Shown here: in pieces, positions 10,807-18,708 of the stretch
How the letters are laid out: each line of letters begins with the position of its first letter
How positions within the stretch are numbered: the stretch's first letter is position 1
Assembly: GCA_038503035.1 (NCBI GenBank)
Contig: JAVSML010001083.1
Span: 66,905-130,904, forward strand
DNA from: Crocodylus rhombifer
Taxonomy: Eukaryota; Chordata; Crocodylia; Crocodylidae
Length of the DNA: 64,000 bases
Reading direction: 5' to 3'
Translations under genes and position numbers: made by a program
Notes under the pieces: model-generated
Seen by the model: the letters and a program-made list of their open reading frames with translations, nothing else
What the model was told of the DNA's origin: nothing
Database searches by the model: none

Positions 10807-11779
10807 CTGGGTGGAGATGGGACCCCAAAAATTAGTGTCTGTTCAGCTGGTAAAGGAAAAGATTTGCTATTCCCTCATGCTGGGATGTGCCCCAGATCCT
10901 GGATGGGCTTCGGTTCCTCTGTAAGAACAAGGAGTCCAGTTCCACATGGACTCTTGGTCTCTGGTCTCACAGCTTGTATCCTTTGTGCCCCAGTTATGGA
11001 GCAGAACATGGGCAATTCAGTGGAAACAAGGAAGTGTTTGTAATCCCCCAAGCATGAATGCCTGTGAATCCCAACTGCACCTAGTAGGCATTTCATAAAA
11101 CTGAAAGTATTGATTTTATTCCTCTATTACAGAGGGGAGGAGCAGAGTTTCAGTTCAAATTAAACAACAGGACTAGTAGCAGTGGATAGCAGAGCATCAG
11201 CCTCTCTGCAGCCCAATCTTTAATAGAACCCACAGGGTTTCTGCCAACTCTGATAGCTACCGTGGGGCAATTCAAACAAGATCATGCCCTGCCAAAGTGC
11301 ATAGCACAAGTATAGCCAACTTGGGCTGGGCTATTAACTCACACATTGCTGAGGGAAGATGGAAACAAAAGCTCACGGTACCTCAGGGCTACCAGATTTT
11401 GTGTCAGACCAAGACAGCAGACTAGGTGTTGTCCCTAGCATTTTACTACTTCCCTACGGACAGCTCCTCCCTTCCATGACAGAAACCCTTGCCAAAATTC
11501 TTCCACAGAAGACAATCTGAAGGGTTGAAGGTGGATTTCCTATCAAGACAATCCTAAAGAGGGGAAGAATAAGGGATCAGTTGCCTGTCCCTGCATCACT
11601 AAAATGCAAGAAGTGGAGATACACGCCTGCCCGGACAAAACAGGTCCAGCTAAGCTGTGTGAGGTTGGGACCTGGTGGAAGCAGCTCAAGGCAAGTTCAG
11701 GCTTCCAGTTCCCCATCGGTATTGAGAAGTTCTAAGCCGAGACGTAGGTGGAAGGGCATTAGAGCTTGTCAAGACTCAC
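10807..11779 (-). other. copy B intron between KRAB-B and terminal exon
   Basis: This is colinear in inverted orientation with copy A's 26033-27018. For example, the block around TGCCCATGTTCTGC...TAACTGGGGCACAA is shared. No exon is seen. Confidence 0.55.
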
Positions 11780-11887
11780 CTTGGGACAAGTCCTCAGACA
11801 ACAAGCTTTCTCCAGCCTCATCATCACGGACCCAGCGCTTCATCTCCCCTCGCTGGATGTGGCAGATTAGGTCTGGCGTGGGACCTC
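11780..11887 (-). pseudogene. copy B KRAB-B-like exon (108 nt, phase 1/1)
   Basis: The exon is flanked by CCCCAACACAG and GTGAGTCTTG. It reads GGPTPDLICHIQRGEMKRW, then VRDDEAGESLLSEDLSQ, with no stop. Copy A's homologue (25919-26032) begins [17 protein letters not shown]. The B exon has lost six nucleotides at its start, which preserves the phase. Confidence 0.75.
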
Positions 11888-12915
11888 CTGTGTTGGGGAA
11901 TGTACAGAGGGTGATTATTCTCCCCTCCAGTGCTGGATTGGGACTGGGAAAAAGGATGCAGTGGACTCAAATATTCTAATGGGCAGAAAGGAGGACACTT
12001 AGGAAGCACATTTCAGCTGGTGTGGGAGCCATGTATTCTGTTCTGGGGAGTATATAAATCAATGGTGGGCAAAATACAGCCCACGGGCCATATCTGGTCT
12101 GCCAACTCATTCTATCCAGCCTGCGGTGCCAGCAGAGGCTGGAGTCGGAGCTGTTGCCTGCTCACCACCAGAATCAATCAGCAGGCCTGCGGATGGTGGC
12201 TACAGTTATGGCTTCTGCTGACACAGCAGGGGACAGTGGATGGAAGCAGCCTTACCCACCTGACCCAACATGGCAGCCGGGGAGACAGAGTCTGACTCCA
12301 TGGCACAAAATGGGATGGTGGGCAGGGCTGCTTCCATCCATGGTCCCCTGAGGTGCCAGCAGACGCTGAAGCTTCACCCACCCACCTAGCACAGCGCGAC
12401 AGGAGATGCAGGCTAGAGTGGTAACTGAACCCCTGGTCCTGCCTCCCCCAGTCAGGGTCTGCACAGTGGCTGGAGGGTGTGGAGGGGGATGCAAACAAGT
12501 GGGGGCATTCCTCCCATCCCCTCTGCAGCCTGGCTCCTCACTCCTATAAAAACCACAGCCTGATGCCTAGTACAGCATGTCTCTCAGCCCTATTCCTGGT
12601 GGGGTCAGCCAAGCCAAGCCAAGCAGCATGGGATGGGGTGGGGGTGAGGAGCAGAAATAAGATGCTACAGCCCTGGGCAGGCTAATGCTCCTGCTTCAGC
12701 TTTGGTGCCAGCTGCAGGGAGCATGTGTGAGAGCAAGTGTGTGTGCAAATGAGCAAACATACATTGCTCCAGGGGATGAGGGTGGCTTCTGGGGGTGGGG
12801 GCAGGACAAGAAAGGTGCTGAATCAACCCCCAGCAAAACACTCGCGAAAACAAGCCTTTTCCACTGATGGGAGGTGTTTCCCCACTCCGGAAAATGCAGA
12901 ACCACTATTTCTTAC
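11888..12915. other. copy B intron with an inverted repeat
   Basis: The part next to the KRAB-B exon (to about 12055) matches copy A's 25750-25918. The next ~700 bp have no copy A counterpart. Near 12066 a GGGCAAAATACAGCCCACGG motif resembles the end of a hAT MITE. Arms at 12210-12257 and 12320-12369 are inverted repeats. Copy A has about 5.3 kb here, carrying the two exons that copy B lacks. Confidence 0.5.
12210..12369. repeat. inverted repeat, ~48-bp arms
   Basis: Left arm 12210-12257 (GCTTCTGCTGACACAGCAGG...) is imperfectly complementary to right arm 12320-12369 (...GCTGCTTCCATCCATGGTCC). The spacer is about 62 bp. It may be part of a foldback MITE. Confidence 0.55.
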
Positions 12916-13005
12916 CTGCCCCGAGCAAAGGGCCTCGTCTGGGGAAGCAGCCCAAAGAACTTTCATCTGCTGACGAGTCCCAAGTCCCCTCTGTGTCAGG
13001 GTAAT
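12916..13005 (-). pseudogene. copy B linker exon 4' (90 nt, phase 1/1)
   Basis: Acceptor CTTGCTTCAG and donor GTAAGA flank an open 90-nt exon reading DYPDTEGTWDSSADESSLG, then CFPRRGPLLGA. Copy A retains the homologous stretch (20319-20406), but with a 2-nt deletion and a donor changed from GT to AT. The B copy shows what the ancestral exon looked like. Confidence 0.65.
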
Positions 13006-13919
13006 CTGAAGCAAGAAAGAGGCCTAAGATTAAGTGTAAATAAAAACTACCCCAAAGTCTCTAGGAAAATCCACTGACCACAAACCCGCACCAGCACATG
13101 GTACACAAAGGGCACAGAGGGAGCATAGTAGGCAAACAGGAGTGAGTGGAGCTCCAGCATTGATAATGACCACAGCAGCACTCAGTGTAACCAAAATCTG
13201 TCCATGTCCACTCCCATGAGGACCTGCATCGTCACCGAGCTTGTTAAAGAGCCATGAACTGGTTAAAACTGAGCAAAGCCACTGCAAGTTTTGTCCAGTG
13301 AGAAGACTATGTACAGAAAAAGAGGAGCATAAGAAGGAAGGCCTGCAGGGGTTTTAAAAAATACCCAATGATGAAAACTCAGTTATGCAAATAACCTGTA
13401 AATGGTTGGTGCAGCAGCAATCATTATGGGGAAAATGAGGAACATGCAGTAACAAAAGGTATAAAACAGTATGGAAACAAAGTGGCGTTTGACTAGTAGG
13501 GTGCTGGGTTACTAGACCATGCCGCTGAATGCCCCAGTGAAACCCTGGACTGTCTGATCAACAGGACACGGGAGCAAGATTCGCTAGCAAGGTGACTGGT
13601 GTATTTCTATGTACGGGAGAATGCCAATTGATGAATAAACCTACACAAGGGAAGAGAAAACTCCTGCCTCTGGACCAGTCACTCTCTCAACAACCCACTA
13701 GTTCCCAATCCAAGATTTCAGAATAACATAAGGAAGATAACAGATCTTCCCACTGGATGCTGCTGTCATGCTGGAACTGCCTGGGGCCAGAGATCGAGAC
13801 CCTGTCACCCCACAGACTTGCACAGAGACACCCCCACCCCTCACTCTAGAGGCTGAACAGCCAGGCAGCACTGGCATCTGGGCCCCTGAGTACCTCTGCC
13901 CAGGCTCCTGGCATGTTAC
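13006..13919 (-). other. copy B intron 3, colinear with copy A
   Basis: 13030-13720 aligns in inverted orientation with 19530-20280 of copy A (shared blocks such as CTTTTTCTGTACAT, TGGCTCTTTA(A/G)CAAGCTCGGTG and CCTGGACTGTCT(G/C)ATCAACAGG). A shared ~270-bp block (13445-13720) with an AATAAA-like signal may be an old LTR-like insertion that predates the duplication. No extra exon is seen. Confidence 0.5.
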
Positions 13920-14115
13920 CTGGCTCCTCATAGGGTGGGGGCTCCTCTTTGGGGACACAAGGCAGCTCCTCCTGGGGTCCCCATCCTGCTTCCTCCAGTG
14001 GCACGTGCCCATGATGAGGCTGTGACTGCCCCAGCCGAGAGCAAAGAGGTTCCCTCAAGGTCCCAGGTCCCTCCATGTCCACGGCCATGTACTCGACCTG
14101 CCTGTGCACTGTGAC
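13920..14115 (-). pseudogene. copy B exon 3 (196 nt, phase 0 to 1)
   Basis: It lies between acceptor CCCCAG and donor GTAACA. It is open and reads [20 protein letters not shown], later PQEELPCVPKEEPPPYEEP. Copy A's exon 3 (19142-19349) is 12 nt longer and otherwise closely similar. Confidence 0.75.
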
Positions 14116-14216
14116 CTGGGGACAAGACAACCACGTCACTGGGAGCTGGGAGGAAGCATCCCCAGACACACATACAGAGGGAATCAGCACTGATAACCAC
14201 AGTGAAACGCTCTCGC

Positions 14217-14417
14217 CTGGAGCATCTTGTCCTCCACCAGCCCCAGCCAAAACCCCTCAGCTTGGGACACCCTATGTTCCTACTCCCAATTTGGTATCAC
14301 TGGGGGAGGATGTCCACAACTGCTCCAGCATCTGCTCCCTGCTGTGGCACTGGGCTCCAGCCACCACTGGCAAAGCTCCTGCAGGTGGCTGCAAACCTCC
14401 TGCAGCCCCTCAGCCAC
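14217..14417 (-). pseudogene. copy B SCAN-remnant exon 2 with stop codon
   Basis: It follows acceptor TATTCCTAG. The first part resembles the second half of a SCAN domain (LQEVCSHLQELCQWWLEP). Deletions then scramble the LEQFL region, and an in-frame TAG at 14282-14280 replaces the CAG found in copy A. The donor is GCGAGA instead of GT. The exon is 201 nt, so skipping it keeps the frame. Confidence 0.7.
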
Positions 14418-14497
14418 CTAGGAATAGACACCCCAGGCCAGAGGGACTGACCCCAGGGCCACATTGTACAACACAGCCTCAGCACAGAGACATTCAC

Positions 14498-14728
14498 CTG
14501 CCAGCGCTGGATGGGCTCCTCCAGTGGCTCCTCTTTGACCTGTTGTGGTGTCACGCATCTCAGGGATGCTCTGCCTGTCCCAGCCTGAACAGCACAAGAG
14601 GCTTTCCCTGCACTCTCAGTTTCCACCTCTGGCTCAGGGCCAGCTGGGTCCTGCTCCTCCTCCTTGACCAGAACCTGGGGCAGCGCCGGGAAGGGGAAGC
14701 CCATGGCTGGCGCCAACTCAGCAGCCAT
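14498..14728 (-). pseudogene. copy B exon 1 (start codon exon)
   Basis: It starts MAAELAPAMGFPFPALPQV and ends VKEEPLEEPIQRWQ at a GTGAAT donor; 77 codons, phase 0. The start codon lies in a context matching copy A (GAAGATGGCTGCTGAG). The upstream acceptor used in copy A's 5' UTR (CCGCAG) reads CCTTGG here, so 5' UTR splicing may be lost. Confidence 0.7.
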
Positions 14729-15571
14729 CTTCTTTGCCTCACCCCAACTTGGACCTGCGTTCTTGCTCTTTCACTCCTCCCACACAGAGTCTTTCAGCAG
14801 TGTCCTGGATGCCCAAGGGAAAGAAACAACAGGATTTGTCATATGATCAGGGAGCAAGGATCACAACACACCACTGCAGATCCACAGCCCCCAGACAACC
14901 ACAGCACCTCTTCACCCACACCATGGGGCCATATGAGGGTCCTGCCCTGCCCTGCCCTGACATGGGGAGCAGGGTTGGGACAGATACCAGAGCACCCCTC
15001 CACACAATCCCATCTGACAGTGCTCTTCACTCCAGACCCAGAGGGCCCTGCCCCCACAGCGCCCCTCACTCCCCACCTACAGCCCACAGCCTTCTCATAC
15101 CCTGCTGGTTCCCTTCATTCCTGACTCACAGCCTCTGCACCCCACAATCCCGCTGGTGCCCCTCACTTGCAGTCTGCTCTGCAGCCCTCCAGATGCTCCT
15201 CCCAGCAGGCCTGGGGGAGGAAGAACAGAAGGAACTGGCTGGACTTAGATGCAGCATCATTTGCTGCCTGCAGCTCTGCCCGCTGCCCTGCCACCAAGCC
15301 TGGCTACAGCTCTCCAGAGGGGCAAAATTCCAGGGAGAGGCAGCTCCAGGGCAGGGAGAGCAACAGCAGCAAAGCCAGGGCAGAGCTTGGCTGAACCAGC
15401 AGTGTTGTTCCTGACCCAGGCGCTGCCAAGAAGCCTTTAAGCACCCCCCATGCTCTGTATTTGTGGTCTCCATTGGTCAAAAGACCTGCACTTAACACAC
15501 AACCATCCCGTGCACCAGTACAGGCTGGGGACCAACTGGCTAAGCAGCAGCTCTGCAGAAAAGGAGCTGGG
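14729..15571. other. upstream region of copy B
   Basis: The first ~130 bp align with copy A's 5' UTR and upstream intron. Beyond that similarity to 17.9-18.3 kb is weak, and the CpG richness of the copy A side is absent. Large plus-strand frames here are antisense to copy B exons and have no protein pattern. Confidence 0.5.
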
Positions 15572-16615
15572 GGTTAGGGCTGTGCGAAGCTTTGGGTGGC
15601 GATTCCATTTGGAGGAGATTTGGCCCAATTCGGTGGCCGAACCTCTGAATCCGAGTCGAATCAGGGGACCAATTTAAAGGTCCAAATTGATTCAAAGCTC
15701 TCCAAATCTTCCGAAAAGATTTGGAGAGCTCTGATACTTCGGACAGTCCCTGGTGGTTGCAGCAGGGAGCTGCAGCCAACTCCGAGCTAGTAAGTACTAG
15801 GGACGGGGGAGGGGACCATGGGATCACCCCTGCAAGCCTCCTCTCACACCCGCCCATTCCCCAGCCCCACCCCCCTGCCCTGCCCACCCAAGCTCAGTAC
15901 TTAAAAAAAAAAAAAAAAAAAAACCCTGGTGCTCAGCAGGTGTTGCTGGACAGGGGGAAAAGTCCCTCCTGCCCCATGCTGCTTGAGGGACCCTGCACAA
16001 GCCCCCTGATCCCCCCCCCCCCCCCCCCCCTTCAGTGCCCCACCCAGGCCAGCTCTGGCCCTTTAAAGAAAAAAAAAAAAAACCCAAAAGCCAAGAAAAA
16101 CCCCAAGACTCACTGCTCCTGCAGTGGCCTCATGGGCTTGTGCAAAGCCTCCCCACCTGGCATGGGGCAGTGGGGATCACCTTCACCAGCAGGAGTGGTG
16201 AGTTGGAGGGGGGGGTGTTGTTTTTATTTTTTTCTTAAAGGGCCGAAGGTGGCCTCAGCAGGGCACCCGTGGGGGGGCTGGAGTACGGGGTGAGGGCCTC
16301 ATGCAGAGCCCCCCATGCAGTGTTGGGCAGTGGAGACAGCAAGGATGCCCCCCCCCCCTCCTGCCGGCAGCACTCACTGAGCCAGGGCTTCCCCGCCTCC
16401 CCGCAAGTGCTGGGAGCTGGGGCAGCCATTACTGGGCTGGGAGAGTGGGCGGGGGATGGGCCTGGCCAGGCCGATTGGGAGATTTGGCAGCAGCCAAATC
16501 TCCAAATCAGATTCAGCCAAATCGAATCAGGGCAGCGATTCAAATCACCGCATTGAATCACCGCCCTCTGAATCAGCCAAATCCGAAACGAATAGTAGGC
16601 GCTTTGCACAGGGCT
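15572..16615. mobile_element. non-autonomous relative of the 7954-10479 hAT
   Basis: The left end is TAGGGCTGTGCGAAGC. The right end, read inverted, is CAGCCCTGTGCAAAGC. Subterminal regions carry the same GATTCGATT/CCAAATCTCC-type repeats as the full-length element. The interior (~0.7 kb) contains A and C homopolymers and no transposase, so it would depend on an active relative. A clean 8-bp target duplication is not evident. Confidence 0.65.
15902..16082. repeat. homopolymer cluster (A)n, (C)n, (A)n
   Basis: Three runs lie within 180 bp: A at about 15902-15922, C at about 16012-16030 and A at about 16069-16082, all inside the non-autonomous hAT. Such runs are prone to slippage and assembly error. 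Confidence 0.8.
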
Positions 16616-17290
16616 GTTGAGGATGACGACAGACAAAGAGCTGAATAGGAGCAACCAGCGTGCCCTTGCTGTGCAGAAGGCTAACGGCATCTTGGGCTGC
16701 ATCAGTAGGAGCGCTGCCAGCAGATCACGGAAGTGATTCTTCCCCTCTGTTTAGTGCTGGTGAGGCCATATCTGGAGTCCTGCGCCCAGCTGTGGGCCCC
16801 CACTACAGAAAGGATGTGGACAAGTTGGAGAGAGTCCAGCGGAGGGCAAGGGACATGGTTCAGGGGCCGGGGGACACGACTTGTGAGGAGAGGCTGGGGG
16901 AACCAGGCTGATGTAGCTCAGATAAGGGAAGAAGTGGCCGTCAAGTATCTGAAGGGGGGGTTTGGATGGGGATGGAGCCGGGCTGCTCTCAGCGGGGGCA
17001 GGTGACCGAACAAGGAGCAATGGGCTCAAGTTGCGGCAGGGTAAGTTTAGATATTAGGAAAAACTTTCTGACTAGGGCAGTAGCAAAACACTGGAGCAAG
17101 ATACCCAGCGAGGTGGTGGTAGCTCCATCCCGGGAGGTTTATAAGACCCGGCTGGACAAAGCCCGGGCTGGGGTGATGCAGCTGGGGCTGGTCCTGCTTT
17201 GGGCAGGGGGTCAGACGAGATGTGACCTCCTGAGGGCCCTCCAACCGCAGCGTCTGTGGTCTCTGCGGGGGGAGGGGGGGAGTACAGCTT
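16616..17290 (+). mobile_element. CR1 3' end (ORF2 C-terminus plus 3' UTR)
   Basis: The segment starts abruptly next to the hAT derivative. It contains remnants of the CR1 ORF2 C-terminus (LVRPYLESCAQLWAP with frameshifts) and the 3' UTR (TTAGATATTAGGAAAAACTT, CACTGGAGCAAGATACCC). It is 5'-truncated as is usual for LINEs. Confidence 0.75.
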
Positions 17291-17539
17291 ATCAGTAGCG
17301 ATTCTGCTTTTCTCTGACAAAAAAAAAATCCCCAATTCTCAGGTTTTCGAGTAACCCTACATTTTTCAGTGATTAAAACGAGACCCCACTAATACACAGA
17401 GACATACGTACATACCTATCTACCTCTCTCCACACACACATAGCTATATCCATGCCTACCGCGATGTTTCATTTTAATCACAGAAAAAACCATGGATTTT
17501 GAGTTATTTTAACCTAAAAACCGGGGATATTTTTTTTTA
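17291..17539. other. spacer before the CpG island
   Basis: AT-rich, with short CA/TA-rich low-complexity sequence near 17395-17450. No gene is seen. Confidence 0.4.
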
Positions 17540-18360
17540 CCGCAGAAAGCCAGGATCCCCGGGGCCGGGGCCGGGGCCGCGCATTGTCTGCGGGCTAATC
17601 TCGGCCCCGCTCAGCCTGAAGCTCTCCCTCCGCCCGCGGGTCTCGCTCACCCGCCCGCGGGATACGTTTCCCGCGGACACCCCCGCGCACACATGCCCGC
17701 CGCGCTCACCTCCTCCGCAGCGCCCCGCGCCCTGTCCCGCTGCAGCGCGGCGCGGGTTAAGGCCGGGCCAGGCGGGAAGGTCGCTCCTCCTCCTCCTCCT
17801 CCCGGCTCCGGCTCCGGCCTGTGGGGGCGGGCAGGCGGCCTGGGGCGAGCAGCAGTGGGCCAATGCGATTGGCTGAGGGGGGGGTCACGTGCTCTGCTCG
17901 GGGCCGGCAAACTGCTTCCGGGTAGGGGCGGGGTCGCGTGGGGATTGCGCGCGCAGCGGGGCCTGCCTCTGCCCTCCCCCGGCCCTCGGGGTAGTGGCGG
18001 CGCTGCAGGCCCCGGGCCCGGGCCGCGGTCGGAGGCAGGCGGGGGCCGGGTGTGACGGGCACCGGCGGGGCTGGCGCCAGGGGCTGCGGGGCAGGGGGCT
18101 GCAGGTCCAGACGGAGGGGCGCTGGCTGGGCCCGGGGCAGGGCAGGGGGCCGCGGTTTGGGAGCGAGGGGCACCAGCAGCTGGGATCTCGCGGGGCGTCA
18201 GGGCGGCGTGCCGGGAGCTGCGCCCCTCGCCCTGCCCCGCCCCGTGTCGGGAGGCCGGGGCTGTGTGGCCCCTCAGCGTGGCGGAGGCCAGGGGGTGCTG
18301 GGGCTGGGTGACGGGCGGTGGGTCCGGGACGGCATGTTGTAATCCTCGCTCCCCCGTCAC
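17540..18360. promoter_or_regulatory. CpG island, likely promoter of copy A
   Basis: This ~0.8-kb stretch is dense in CG dinucleotides and G/C-rich, unlike its flanks. It ends just before the first coding exon of copy A. The absence of conserved protein in its long open frames argues that they are GC-driven artefacts. A non-coding first exon probably lies here and splices to the acceptor at 18390. Confidence 0.7.
17860..17923 (+). promoter_or_regulatory. core promoter motif cluster
   Basis: Within 62 bp there are a CCAAT box facing an inverted ATTGG (17860-17872), a CACGTG E-box (17886-17891) and an ETS-type CTTCCGG (17915-17921). CTTCCGG is followed at once by GTAGGG, a possible donor for a non-coding first exon (donor GT at 17922-17923). 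Motif function is inferred from consensus only. Confidence 0.5.
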
Positions 18361-18390
18361 ACGATGAACCCCGCTGTCTCCTTCCCGCAG

Positions 18391-18708
18391 GCAGCCGGGA
18401 GCCCGTGGGCTGCTGAAAGGCGCTGCGTGTGGGGGCGGGAGAGCCAGCGCACAGGCCCGGGCGGGGGTGAGGCGGAGAAGATGGCTGCTGAGCTGGAGCT
18501 AGCGCCAGCCAAGGGCTTCCCCCTCCCAGCGCTGCTGCAGCCTCGGGTGGAGATGGAGAAGCAGGACCCAGCTGGCCCCAAGCCCCGGGCGGGAGCTGAG
18601 AGGGCAGGGAAAGCCCCTCATGCTGTCACAGGCAGTGTCCCCCCAAGATGGGTGACACCACAAGAGGTCAAGCAGGAGCCACGGGAGGGGCCCATCCAGC
18701 ACTGGCAG
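18391..18708 (+). CDS. copy A exon 1 (5' UTR plus start codon)
   Basis: The acceptor CCTTCCCGCAG at 18390 starts the exon and the ATG is at 18481. The coding part reads [20 protein letters not shown] and ends [17 protein letters not shown] at donor GTGAGT. This MAAE... leader with a KQEPEEG-like block is typical of reptile SCAN/KRAB zinc-finger proteins. Confidence 0.75.

Larger units (their letters stand above)
6960..14728 (-). pseudogene. zinc-finger gene copy B (SCAN-remnant/KRAB-B/C2H2), disrupted by hAT
   Basis: This is the minus-strand paralogue of the gene at 18481-28517. Recognisable exons, in transcript order, are exon 1 (14728-14498), SCAN-remnant exon 2 (14417-14217), exon 3 (14115-13920), exon 4' (13005-12916), KRAB-B (11887-11780) and the terminal exon (from 10806). 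The KRAB-A exon and the exon matching 21913-22088 are missing. The terminal exon is split by a hAT transposon after about 108 codons, and the finger array beyond it is frameshifted. As a zinc-finger gene it is dead. With exon 2 skipped, however, the remaining exons read open and in phase into the transposase (1069 codons including stop: 231+196+90+108+2582 nt), so a chimeric product is possible. Confidence 0.75.

Noticed and set aside
13445..13720. Possible solo LTR shared with 19530-19800
   Set aside because: An AATAAA-like signal is present, but clear LTR ends and a target duplication were not found; it is listed only as part of the shared intron.
14075..15124. 349-codon plus-strand open frame
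   Set aside because: It is antisense to copy B exons 1 and 2 and their intron, has no recognisable domain, and is explained by GC-rich sequence.
17647..18360. Long open frames on both strands in the CpG island (up to 237 codons)
   Set aside because: Pro/Ala/Gly/Arg-rich translations in several overlapping frames are typical of CpG islands; no domain or splice support.
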